This document shows, one piece after another, positions 37,395-50,008 of a stretch of 64,000 nt of DNA (the stretch's first letter is position 1; each line of letters opens with the position of its first letter). The position numbers and the translations under genes are program-made. The notes below the pieces were generated by a model. It had not been told where the DNA came from and searched no databases. It worked only from the letters and a program-made list of their open reading frames with translations. The DNA comes from Citrus sinensis (taxonomy: Eukaryota; Streptophyta; Magnoliopsida; Sapindales; Rutaceae): assembly GCF_022201045.2 (NCBI RefSeq), contig NC_068557.1, forward strand, positions 23,537,501-23,601,500, read 5' to 3'.

Positions 37395-38129
37395 ATGCCG
37401 AAAAAGAAAGCATCAACTTCCAAGTCATCTAAAAAGACACCAGTTGCAAAAAAATCCAAGATTGCCGCTCCCACTACGGTTCCATGGAATACAGTTTCAG
37501 ATTCACGTCGAGCCGTGAGCCAAAGATCGAAACATGGAAAAGGCATGAGTGTTTTGCCACTTGCGGAATCCAATCTTGGAGGGTGCCTCGCATTCACGAC
37601 TCAACAAGAGAAAGAAAGGTACAAAGATATTTCCAAGCAAAAAATACTTCTAGTTAAGTATATTCATTACCCGACTCTTGAAAAATTAAATGTTAAGGAT
37701 AATTTTGATTCTTTGATAGATAAGATTGGTTTGCATAAGTTTGTTGATGTTGATTGTTTGGGTTATGTTGAGTTGATTAGGGAGTTCTATGCTACTTTTC
37801 AATTTAATATACCGAATGATTTTACTTTGCATACCCCCAATGTTATAAAGTTTAGGTTAATGGGACGAAATTTTTCACACTTTATCACGGATTTTAACCT
37901 AGCTTTAGGACTCATTGATGATGATTATTCTTCTAGTGATGTATATTTAGGAACAATTTATGACTTTAGCGAAAATTTTGAGCCTTATGGTCTTTGGCAT
38001 AATTTATCAGTTGATCACAATGCCTATGACCCGAGTAAATCAAAGAGTTCTTTCTTACGTGATCCTGTTTTGAAATGTGTGCATCGATTCTTATTATATA
38101 ATTTTTTAGGAAAAAAAGATCACTCATGA
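37395..38129 (+). CDS. Extra retrotransposon ORF, putative plant transposon protein domain (truncated)
   Basis: The likely start is MPKKKASTSKSSKKTPVAKK at 37395, giving 244 residues. The frame is open further upstream to 37014, but that part is low-complexity and Ala/Gln/Arg-rich. A basic Lys/Ser-rich N-terminus precedes a globular part with IGLHKFVDVDCLGYVELIREFY, NVIKFRLMGRNF and FNLALGLI. This is the pattern of a domain common in plant gypsy elements, placed after pol where Athila-type elements keep an extra or env-like ORF. The stop at 38127-38129 is probably premature: the same frame continues FSKTEFHFIWCMLNDVRPNL until the inverted repeat begins at about 38198. Function is unknown. Confidence 0.65.
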   Translation: MPKKKASTSKSSKKTPVAKKSKIAAPTTVPWNTVSDSRRAVSQRSKHGKGMSVLPLAESNLGGCLAFTTQQEKERYKDISKQKILLVKYIHYPTLEKLNVKDNFDSLIDKIGLHKFVDVDCLGYVELIREFYATFQFNIPNDFTLHTPNVIKFRLMGRNFSHFITDFNLALGLIDDDYSSSDVYLGTIYDFSENFEPYGLWHNLSVDHNAYDPSKSKSSFLRDPVLKCVHRFLLYNFLGKKDHS

Positions 38130-38197
38130 GTTTTCTCTAAAACTGAATTTCATTTTATCTGGTGCATGTTAAATGATGTGAGGCCTAATTTAGGTTT

Positions 38198-38471
38198 GCG
38201 CGGTGATGGCTGGAGCGGCTGGTTGCTGCGGGAAAGAATTAGGGATTTTGTGAACAATGATTTTTGATTTTTTTTTGTTTTTTTTTTTTAAATAAAAAAT
38301 ATATATATATAAGAAAGAAGAAAAGAAAATCTTTTTTTATTTTGTTTTTTTTTCAAATAAATAAATAGATAAAATTAAAAAAATTTAAAATTTTTTTTTA
38401 GGGATGAATCACTTTGAGACACTAAAAATTTCAGAAGTACTTTTTAAATAAGCATGTGGGCACACCTTAAA
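38198..38471 (-). repeat. Right arm of retrotransposon internal inverted repeat
   Basis: Inverted copy of 36721-36985. It begins exactly where the extra ORF text breaks off and ends close to where the truncated 3' LTR begins (about 38485). Confidence 0.85.
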
Positions 38472-38484
38472 ACCATTTCACTTA

Positions 38485-38875
38485 TTTACGGTTGTCTATT
38501 GATTATGGAAATAACTAACAGTCGTACCTTAATTATCGACTAGTTAAGGAGAGATTGGCTATTAGAAGGTCTCAGTAGTTATAACCGGTCTATTTATAAG
38601 TAGTAATAATATTTATTTGAATCAATGATCAGTAGTCGAATCAAACTGAGTTAATTCCTTCAACCAGAGTTTTCTCCAATTTGAATTACAACTTTAATTT
38701 GCATTCTTATTATTTTAATTTGATTTTTATTATTGTCAACAATTCCCCCATTTTGCATTTTATATTTTAAAATGATTTAAATAATTACCGATATCTGTGG
38801 ATACAACCCTGCTCAATTACTATACACAATTTATTTCGAGTAGGTATTTATTTTTGCTGGCTTCGACAACCATCA
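38485..38875 (+). repeat. Truncated 3' LTR
   Basis: Matches only positions 33563-33948 of the 5' LTR; the first ~805 bp of the LTR and the polypurine tract are missing. It ends ACCATCA, followed by AATTT and the resumed TMK LRR sequence. Confidence 0.85.
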
Positions 38876-40992
38876 AATTTCAGGGAGCATTCCTGATTTT
38901 CTGGGGGCAGATAACTTTCCTAGATTAAGGAATTTGCTTCTGACTGAACAATCTTGAAGGACCAATTCCTTCAAGCTTTCGTGAGTCTTCAATTCAGAAG
39001 CTTTGGTTGAACGAGCAAACGAATGATGTAAAGCTCAATGGATCACTTGAAGTGTTTCAAAACATGACTTCTGTAAATTCAACTCAGGCTTGATTTTAAC
39101 CATTTTACAGGCCCCTTGCCAGATTTTTCAAGGTTTACCTGTCTCGAAGAATTGAGTTTGAGGAGTAACAAGTTGACGGGTAATGTTCCTCCTTCTTTGT
39201 TCAATCTTCCTAATATTACTTTTGTCAGTTTGGCTAACAATTTTTTCCAGGGTCCTTTCCCAAAGTTTAATACTTCTAGAGTAGAAGTGGATATGACTCC
39301 AGGATCAACTAATAGCTTTTGCTTAGGTGATCCTGGTGTTGCTTGTGATAGTCGTATCAGTATTTTGTTGTCAATTGTAGAATCTATGGGTTATCCGCTA
39401 GTATTTGCAAAGCGTCGGAATGGAAATGATCCTTGCGATGTCTCTCAGCCATGGAGGGGGATCTTTTGCAATGAAGTAGGAAACATTACGGTCGTTAATT
39501 TCAAGGATTTGGAGCTTCAGGGTACAATTTCTTCAGCTTTTTCTGTGCTTACATCGATAGAAAACTTGATCCTTTCGAATAATGCACTTAATGGCACTAT
39601 TCCAAATGAGCTGACATTCCTGCCAAACCTTAAGATGTTAGATGTCTCCAACAATTATCTCTCTGGTGAAGTACTAAAATTCAGGCAAACCGTGATCGTA
39701 AAAAGTGATGGGAACCCCAATATTGTCAGAAATATAGTTACCCAGGAGCAACCCCAGACAACAATTGCGGCGAAAGTCAGAGAAGAGGAACAGGTAAGGA
39801 TTCGAATACTGGAATTGTGTTGGCTTCCGTGATGATTGGTGCTGCTTTCGGTTTGTTTATTGTTGGATTAGGCTTCTGTTTGTATAAGAAAAAACAAAAA
39901 CGCTTTCCTAGGATTCATCGACAAAAAACTGTTTCGAAGAAATCTCAAGATGCGATGACAAGTGACATCCAATTGCTTGGGGTTGGAAAGTTTGTTTTTT
40001 CAATTAAAGTTTTGGGGGAAATGACCAACAATTTCAGAGAGCAAAACATTCTGGGAAGAGTTCGGAACTGTTTACAGAGAGGAATTTCAAGACGGGACAA
40101 GGATAGCAGTCAAAAGGATGGAAGTCGAAATAGTGAGCGAGCGACGCTTGAAAAAATTCAAGTCTGAGTTTGCAGTTCTGACCAAGGTTAGACATCGCCA
40201 TTTGGTGGCACTTCTCGGTTATAGCTTGGACGGTGAAGAGAGGCTTCTTGTTTATGAATTCATGTCGCAGGGAACACTCAGTAGACATCTTTTCAACCGG
40301 AAGGATGAAGGACTGAAACCGCTTGAATGGTCGAGAAGATTGATCATTGCCTTAGATGTTGCGAGAGGCATTGAGTATTTGCACGGTTTAGCACATGAAA
40401 GTTTCATTCATAGGGATCTTAAGCCATCCAATATTCTACTCGATCATGATATGCGGGCTAAGGTTGCAGATTTCGGATTGGCTCGCCTTGCTCCAGAGAA
40501 TGGGAAACATTCAACTGAGACAAGAATAGCGGGCACTTTTGGGTACCTTGCCCCAGAGTACTTAGGTAAATTTACTTGATTAGTTTTTAGATTTGTTTCT
40601 ATTCATTGTTCATCAAAACAGAACATATTGTTGAAAATGAATTTATTTTACATGTAATTTGGCAGTGACAGGTAAGAGTGACAACAAAGGTTGATGTGTT
40701 TAGCTTCGGAGTAATATTAATGGAGTTAATAACTGGTAGAAAAGTGATTGATGAAAGTGATGATTCTGATCCAGAGAATATAGTGTACCTTGTCACATGG
40801 TTCCGAACAGTGCATATAAACCAAGACACATTTAGAATGGCAGTGGACGAAACAATCGAGCTCGACAACGGAACTCTTGCCAGTGTAAGGAAGGTGGCCG
40901 AGTTAGCTGAGAAATGCTGCGCGAGCGAGCCCTACAGGAGACCTGACATGGCTCGTGTTGTGAACGTTCTCTCATCTCTGGCCGAGCTATGA

Positions 40993-42622
40993 AAACCATG
41001 CCACCTGCAGATTTTTTGTCACCTCCAAATTCAGAATTTTGTTAAACTAGCTAAAATTGTTTAAAAAGAATTCTTTGTTGTTAAATGTACCACTGCGCCA
41101 ATCTTGTGTGATTGATCGATATTCAGAGACGGGAATGAACCATCAAACATTCCGGGTCAAACCCGGGTTCTTGTTGGGCCGAATGTGCGTTTGTGTTCTT
41201 AGTTCTTTTACGCTTTGATTTTAAAAAAACTTCTGAGAAATTGTTAATCTGGCTTGTGGTTTTCCAGCCCATACACTACCAGGGTTAATCCGGTCCAAAC
41301 CATTTGGGTTATTTCCGGTTAGTGGATCCAGTGCAAGCCCATTATGAAAAATTTAGGCCTCTTATAGAGCTCAGCTTGAGTACCACCAAGAATCGTATCT
41401 CCTGAGTGTGATTAAAGAAGAAGTTCAGTACATTTCCAGAGCCATTTTCTTGTCATATTGTGGCCAGTTTAGTGTTTCCACTTTCCAGCAGCCAATTCAA
41501 GTTACATTTTCTGTTTAGAAAAAATATTAGTGGTTTATTCCTAATTTATGAGCATGTCACTTCATTTATCGCTTACCGCACCGATTGGATAGGCTCATGA
41601 ATGTTGAATTGCAAGAACTAATACAATATAAAATGTTATCTTATAGGAGTGGACTACTCGTGCAAAATGAGGCTCCATCCAAATGCTTCTTTTCAAAACG
41701 ACATCCAATTAAAAGGCAATCGAATTTGCAAAATATGAAAATCACTTTCACCAATGAAAGTTTGGTTAACTTTTTGAACTTATCCTCCTTGCAGTGGAAG
41801 CAGCCGAAAGATACCAACACTCAGATAATTTCAATGCAGCAAAAGATTGAGGTCCTGTGATGAAGTTATAACTCCTTTTAGAAAGAAATCGTACGATCAC
41901 GTGCTTTTAATATCTATAACAAATGGATTAGATTATAAAATAAACAAATTTTTTTATTAAACTTTATTTTATGATCATTCATGTTAGGGCACCCGAAAAT
42001 CTTGCCAGAATAGGCAAACCGAGAAACAACGTCGTTTTTTAGTTTTTCTATTCGGACACTGACTCAAGCAAAGCAGAATTTCCCTTTAACAACATTTATC
42101 TTTACTTCTTAAAGCCAATCTATAACTTCTGAAAAGAATCTGATCAAACAGTCCTAATTCCTGAATCATTGTACCTTTGTTAATTGTATTTCCTTTCATG
42201 TAAAATCCTTTACCATTCCCACTCTCCTCGTCAGTAAAGACAACCGAATTCGAACAATTCAGCCTCTCAATAGACTGACAGCAAGATCCACCCTCCAAAG
42301 TTTATATATGAGCAGACATAAAGTGCAACATATTAATCATTTCATTCAGCATTGTAAGTTCAACTCTAACTCGGCTGAGTTCTGTTGAACATGTGCATGC
42401 ACGTGGCTAGCATGCAACTTTTGACTCTTGGCATAAATTAATGGAGTAAGTGAGAAATATAAATAAGAGAGAGACACACAACTTTTGATTTTGACATCAA
42501 AGTGAAAATTTATATTATTTTAATATCCACAATTGTTGAATTTTTTAGCATTGCTCGGCCTATAAATAGAGACTTCATTTACTCTCTTCAATTATCCAAT
42601 TTTCTTCAATTCTCAATCTATT
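40993..42622. other. Spacer with an LTR-like promoter remnant
   Basis: No supported gene. The frame at 41585-41860 shows no domain. At about 42549 CCTATAAATAGAGAC is a strong TATA-type motif followed by a pyrimidine-rich leader, running into the inverted repeat at 42623. It may be a remnant of an LTR promoter. Confidence 0.4.
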
Positions 42623-43037
42623 TGAGAAACAAACACGCAACTAAAGTGAAATTGAAAAATAATAATTACGCATGGACACCAGAACTTCTGTGGTTCAACT
42701 TTTAGCATATGTCCATGAACGAAAATAGAAGGAAATATTTTACTAGTGAAAAGCAGTTACAAGTATGTAACATTTTATCTCACAACCCAAAACACCAATA
42801 TACCTAAACTCTCAAGACAATTTAAGCTCTTATTCAAGTGTTTTGAGAGTTTAAGTATATTGGAGTTTTGAATTATGAGATAAAATACTAGAATACTTGT
42901 AACTTTTTTTCACTAGTAAAATATATTTTTTTTATTTTCACCGGTGGACGTAAGTTAAAAGTCGAACCATGTAAATTATAGTGTCCCTGTATGATCAATA
43001 TTTCTCAATTTCACTTTAGTTACGTGTCTGTTTCACC
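42623..43037. repeat. Long foldback (inverted repeat with ~190-bp arms)
   Basis: The left arm (about 42623-42815) contains CAACTAAAGTGAAATTG, TTTTACTAGTGAAAAG, TTACAAGTAT, ATTTTATCTCA and CAATATACCTAAACTCTCAA. The right arm (about 42845-43037) carries the reverse complements in order: TTGAGAGTTTAAGTATATTG, TGAGATAAAAT, ATACTTGTAA, TTTTCACTAGTAAAAT and CAATTTCACTTTAGTTACG. The loop is about 30 bp. It could be a foldback MITE or two head-to-head fragments of a degenerate LTR. No coding content. Confidence 0.75.
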
Positions 43038-43089
43038 CATAAATTTCCCCAACAAATTCTTTTCAAGAAGTAGACTAAGTAACAATCTT

Positions 43090-44862
<1,773 letters not shown>

Positions 44863-46203
44863 CTCTGATGAAATGCAAAAGCTAAATTTCATCACTCCGA
44901 AATTGATTTCGGATGATGGAAATGGTGCTATTTTGTGATAAGTTAAAAATAATCTAATTGACAAAATTTTATACAGATACTTACGTAATTAATTTCTAGG
45001 GTATGGCTATGATTCCTGCTGAAAGTATAATTGATCAACAATTTATAATCACATTGTGATATATGGTTGAGACTGGGCTGATGTGAAAGGGAGCAAAAAG
45101 AAAACCTCTGCTGTGACTGTAATATCCTTCACCAAATTAAATTGACCTTTACTTAGAACTTATTTATCTTAAAAGCCCGGACCCGCTTAAAAATTGAGGG
45201 AGGAAAAAATAGGCTTTTAAATTTAAAAATAAACGCACAACCCATCTTGTCTCTTACATACATACAACCAAAATTAACGATAAAATTGTCTTTATATACG
45301 ATACTACTTAAAAATAGTACTGATATTTGAACTAAAAAATCTGACATGATCACAACAAAATAATTATAAATTCATATGGTGGTATAATGGTAAATAAAAA
45401 AATTAGCATTGTTTTTTCAATTAACTAATAACACGATTATATATATATATTTTCCACCTTTGTGTCAATGTTAGAGCTCTTTTATCATTTTTCATTTAAG
45501 AAATCATCCCTAGATATGAGCCTATTATTATTATTATTATTTTTTTTTTGGAATTAGCATGTAGCCTAATATAATGTGAGATAGTATTTAAAGTATACTT
45601 AAGTCATTTTGCATATAGGTTAAAAATGGAAGAGAAATTATATAGTACATTTGATGTTCCACATCATAGTTTGATATGAAACCACCTACTAAAAATATTT
45701 TGACATATGTCAACAATTTTTTAAACCTAAAAATTATTTTATTAAAAGTCAAACCATTTATTTTCCCTCCCTTTCTCTCTCTTTCCTCATGTTAAAGATA
45801 ATTAATAGGGTAAAAGTTATGTTTTTCGAAAGGCTTTTCATCTTCTAAGTAAACTCCTCAATTATTTTGTGTCCAACCATCTTTACCTTATTATCATCTT
45901 CTTCGTCGCTTCGACCATCTCAACTCTTATTGGAAGAAGGGTACAATATTCTTCAAGTTTTTCTCTTATTCTTTTTTCTCCCTCTATTATTTATTTGTTA
46001 TCATGTTATTATCAATCTTTGACTTAATCATAGAATGTCCAAGTCTCTAACACCTCTTATGACCCCTAATGTGTTATTGTTTTGCAGGATTCTGACATGA
46101 GCTTTTGACTCTCAACAATGACAATTATGAAGATATCAAACTCTCTCACAATTTGTTCTCTAAATAAAACAATCTTTTCCGAACTCTTATTGTTGGCCTA
46201 AAT
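44863..46203. other. Spacer between TMK fragments
   Basis: No gene. Its first ~100 bp (GATGAAATGCAAAAGC..., GGTGCTAT) resemble the flank after 46387, so the 3' flank was duplicated together with the coding end. Short (ATT)n run near 45526. Confidence 0.5.
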
Positions 46204-46387
46204 TTTGGTATCAACAGCAATCGAGTTCAATGAAGAAATAATTGCAAGTGTAAACACAGTGGCGGAGCTAGCTGACCAGTGCAGCGCCAACGAGCCCTGC
46301 CAAAGGCCTGCCATAGGATATTTAGCGAACGTGTTCTCATCTCTCACCAAGCAGAGGAAACCAAAACAACCTACATGTTTCCGATGA
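46204..46387 (+). pseudogene. TMK 3'-end fragment
   Basis: About 60 codons of the kinase C-lobe: AIEFNEEIIASVNTVAELAD, QCSANEPCQRPAIGY, VFSSL and then KQRKPKQPT. It aligns with the end of the 43090-44862 pseudogene, including the RKP-Q tail that the other copies lack. No start, no promoter, no catalytic part. Confidence 0.8.
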
Positions 46388-48999
46388 AGTGCAAAAGCAT
46401 ACTTCCATTCATCCCTCTGAATTTGATTTCCGGTGGTGGAGGTGGTGCTGTATAATTTGTCTTGTCTGCTGTGGATTTTAATTTAATTGCAACAGTTTCT
46501 AGTAAATGACTTATTTTTCTCAGTTGTGACAGTGGCTCTCGGTCAAATTATAATTTATAAGCAATTTAAAGATCACATTCACTCCTTAGGATGGTTGAGA
46601 CCGAGAGAATTTGAGATTTATTGAGAAATAAAAAGACTAAACATGAAAACTTCTGCTGTCTTTTTAAGTCATCGTATAAATGAATGCTCATATTAATTAG
46701 TATATAAAGAAAATTACAGATATATGCCTACAATCGAACTGCTGATGTCCAAATTTACTCATCATGTCCTACATCATTCAAGTCATTGCATTATTATTAC
46801 GTCAATAATATTTTTTTTATTTCATTGCACCGTACCCCTTCCCAATCCCAAATTATACGTATCAAGCCAATTGGGGAGCTTCAGTAATATTTAATGATGA
46901 AAATACATATTTTGATTTGTAAAGCTCCTTGTAACTTATGATGCATCCTTATTTTATGAGTGGTGCTATTAACACTCCCCCAAAAGTTCTTGTAAAATCC
47001 CTTTAAATATTTATAACTGCACTGATGCAGTCTTAATCAAGTTTATAGAAGAACATAAGCATATATAATTAAATCCATGCATATTATGTTTCGATAAAAC
47101 TTTTTTTCATAATTTTTTAATTTTATCAATTTTGACAATTTAATATCTCGAATTTCATTCTTTTTAAACTCCAGTATTTTAGCAAAAGAAAAAAAATTAG
47201 TATTCACTAAAATCATTTACAAAACTATATGTTCTATTTTACCTTAGTATTTCATTTTTAAGGGTATTTCACAATAATAATACATGTGTTGATTGAATTT
47301 ATGCCCATTCCCACGGACTTTGGCCCGGTCTTCGCACATGAGAGCTTGAACAAGGGTTTAGGAAAAAAAAGCATGGGCCAGGGCCAAGCCCTTTTTTTTA
47401 AAAAATAAATTTATAAATTAGAATAATAAATTTAAAATTGAAAAATAATGGAAGAATAAATAAAAGTACGCTTAAATTCCTAATTTATCATCAATAATGA
47501 ATTAAAAAATTAAAATTATAATACTAAACTTTTTTTTAAATGTTAATTAATTAAGAGAGTGCTTGAATTAGAGAATCTAATGTAAAAAAATTAAATATCA
47601 AAACTTTTATTTACTTTATTTTCTTTATATATTATTTTATTTTGAAATATTTATTTCATTTAATTGATTATTGATTATAACAACTTGATTATTATTAACT
47701 AATTTCAAGTTTACAACAATTTAAAAAAAAAAAAAAGTAAAAGCTCAAGCCCAGCTCAGGTCACTTCTTATCTAATGGGCTTGGGCATCGGCTTAAAAAA
47801 GTCTAGCCCATGCCCCTAATTTGCCAATCCTAGAAGGCGGCTACATATCTAAGGTTTAGAAAAATAATCATGCATACATCGAAGTTTTCAATAAAGGATT
47901 CTAAAATCTCATTTTAACTATGATACCCTTTAATACTATTAACTAAAAAAAAAGTCCAACGTTTTATAATAAATAAAAATATTATTTTAAAATAAATGTA
48001 ACAATATATACATTTTAAAATAATTTTAATATTTAAAAAATTGATACTTTAAAATATTATCCTATGTTAAACAAAATTTTATAATAAATAGAAACATAAT
48101 ATTAAAATAAATATATAAAAAATTCAATTATTTTCAATATCATATAAAATAATTTTAATATTATTAATACACAAGATATTTATTAATCGTAAAATCTATT
48201 TAACCAAAGATTTATTTAAAGTAAATAAGTGCAAGTATATTATTAAAGTAAATATAATAAAATACACTTTAAAAATTATTTTGTAATTAAAAGAATCCTA
48301 ATATTATTGGTCAACTCGACAAATTAAACTATTTAAATGACATTTGTATATATTGAAAAATTTTAAAGTCAATTTTATACAAAGGTACTATGATCAAAAA
48401 AATGTTTCGGTGTCCTATAATTAAAACTTGGGGAGTTCTCATAACCATATACCCAGATCTTGGGGATGTAGCTATCTATTTCTCTTATTATTACTTCGTT
48501 GAATTCGATTTCCTTGTTTTCAAAAAATATATATCATATTTGAATTTCCATATGGCAAAATTCATATACAATCACCATATTTGGATTTCATGAAATTAAC
48601 TATAACCTTCTAACTAATTTTTTACTGCATCCTAAAGGGAAAATGCGAAGTTTAGTTTTCTTAATTTTTTTATTTATTATCATTAATTTGAATATTATAA
48701 ATTAAAACAGGTTGTTCGATGTTGATCAGTCAGATAATCATGGTTATACACACCTAGTTTTCGAGCATCTGGATATCAACCTACATAATTTTATTCTTAT
48801 TCCAAAAAATGAGATGGGTTCACATTGATAAAAGTATATACGTTAATTAAACTTTTGATGAGTCGATAAAGACAAAAAAAAAAAAAAAAAATCAACTTGT
48901 ATGAGTTTGGTTTCCATCTAAACTGAAATAATTGGTATAAACTTGTCACTTGATTGAATTGCTGAATTTTAAACAATTCATGATGCACGTTGGAATACT
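46388..48999. other. AT-rich intergenic DNA with a possible GC-rich-ended TIR repeat
   Basis: No gene. At about 47368-47820 GC-rich blocks GCATGGGCCAGGGCCAAGCC and TCTAGCCCATGCCCC lie in opposite sense around an AT-rich core, which suggests a degenerate inverted-repeat element. The rest is low-complexity AT. Confidence 0.4.
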
Positions 49000-49743
49000 G
49001 AACTAATTTTTATTGGAAGTTTGGAACAATAACACTCAAACTTTTGTTCAAGTGGTCGTATTCTCTTTACCCATATGTTTTCAATCTTTGAAGAGAAACA
49101 CCCACATGGCTATTTCAATCCAGATTTTTATTTGTTTTGCACATGATACATTCTTCGATTGGTGCTGCTCACTTTAGATGCTTGGCGTCTGTTGCTACAC
49201 CGTCTTTTTCAAATCCCAAAAGGTGTGTAATATGAACGCCTCAATATCAATATTATTGTTTTTGTTTGTTCTATTTCTTCCATTCGAACCGGCCCTACGT
49301 ACATATGTTGTTTCAACTTCACACTTAAAAAAAAAACAAATCGTGCTAAAAGCACTACTATTATCCATTTTGTTCTTCACGCTGACAGTTGTTGGGTGCG
49401 CGTTTGGTACGCGTAAAGATATATCAAATGTGTAAAACTGAACTCTCATCAAACAAAACAAGAAGAAAGACAGGTTTTGATCGTCTGTACCAAAAAGTTT
49501 CCCGACATGACTAGAATACCCTTATGTTCTGCGCGGCTTAGCGCTATCATTTTGATGGTAATTTGGTAGATTCCAAAGGACCAAGGGACCAATTCGAAAG
49601 AATTGATTAACTATACTTTCATTTATGAAATTAAAAAAGTAATCTGGCCAGGGATGCAATTGTATTTTTACACCACATGAGAAATGAGAAAACGGGACGC
49701 AGACCTAACACACGCCTTATTTTAGGCGCGGGCAAAGTCTCTA

Positions 49744-49773
49744 GTCAGCCAGTCCACCGACTCGTACGTTGAC
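49744..49773 (+). promoter_or_regulatory. Conserved promoter block with W-box core, copy A
   Basis: A 30-nt block ending CCGACTCGTACGTTGAC matches 28 of 30 positions with 54714-54743. TTGACC at 49769-49774 is a W-box core (WRKY site). It lies 236 bp upstream of the start codon. Confidence 0.5.
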
Positions 49774-50008
49774 CGGCCATTTTCTTTCAGTCTTACTTTT
49801 TGAGGATTTTGATTTACGAGTTTTGAATGAATCAAAATCAAATCACCGTCCGTGTTTCTCTTATATTTATTTAAACAGACGCGTACGGTATGACTATCAA
49901 TTCCATTCCTTTCTAAGACACAGAACAATATAACTTTCTTTGCATCGATCAAACTTCGCCAAATACGTCCTTTGATTGTTCAAGAATCAAATCTTGCACG
50001 GGATAACA

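Larger units (their letters stand above)
32758..38875 (+). mobile_element. Defective Athila/Tat-like Ty3-gypsy LTR retrotransposon
   Basis: The 6.1-kb insertion runs from TGTTAG to ACCATCA. It has a 1191-bp 5' LTR, a tRNA-Asp-type primer site, a gag relic, a zinc knuckle and an Athila-style protease (DLGASIN). This is fused to the C-terminal end of integrase, with reverse transcriptase, RNase H and most of integrase gone. Next come an inverted repeat enclosing an extra ORF, and a 3' LTR cut to its last ~386 bp. Over the shared 386 bp I count about 24 differences between LTRs, 21 of them transitions. It interrupts the TMK pseudogene exactly: joining the flanks restores the LRR reading ANI-SGSIPDF. 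Confidence 0.88.
32198..40992 (+). pseudogene. TMK-family receptor kinase pseudogene split by an LTR retrotransposon
   Basis: The gene is in two parts, 32198-32757 and 38881-40992. The first has a signal peptide, the cap DPDPCGWSHILC and LRRs up to SANLANI. The second resumes at SGSIPDFLG and runs through LRRs, second cap (DPCDVSQPWRGIFC), membrane helix and kinase. Lesions: a ~7-bp insertion near 32482 (after LPPE), a frameshift near 38945, stops near 39085, a frameshift near 39790 and another in the P-loop near 40055. There is also a 1-nt insertion just after the intron (40566-40665). HRDLKPSN and [10 protein letters not shown] are still intact, so decay is by frameshift rather than catalytic loss. 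It stops at SLAEL with TGA in place of the TGG of the intact gene. The retrotransposon is nested inside and is younger than the gene copy. Confidence 0.9.

Noticed and set aside
49178..49435. 85-aa frame with a hydrophobic stretch upstream of the U-box-less gene
   Set aside because: The matching DNA in unit B is not open, so the frame is not conserved between the duplicates.
49976..50008. Upstream in-frame ATG for the U-box-less gene
   Set aside because: The next ATG at 50009 has the context and N-terminal residues shared with the paralogue; the extra 11 codons have no counterpart.
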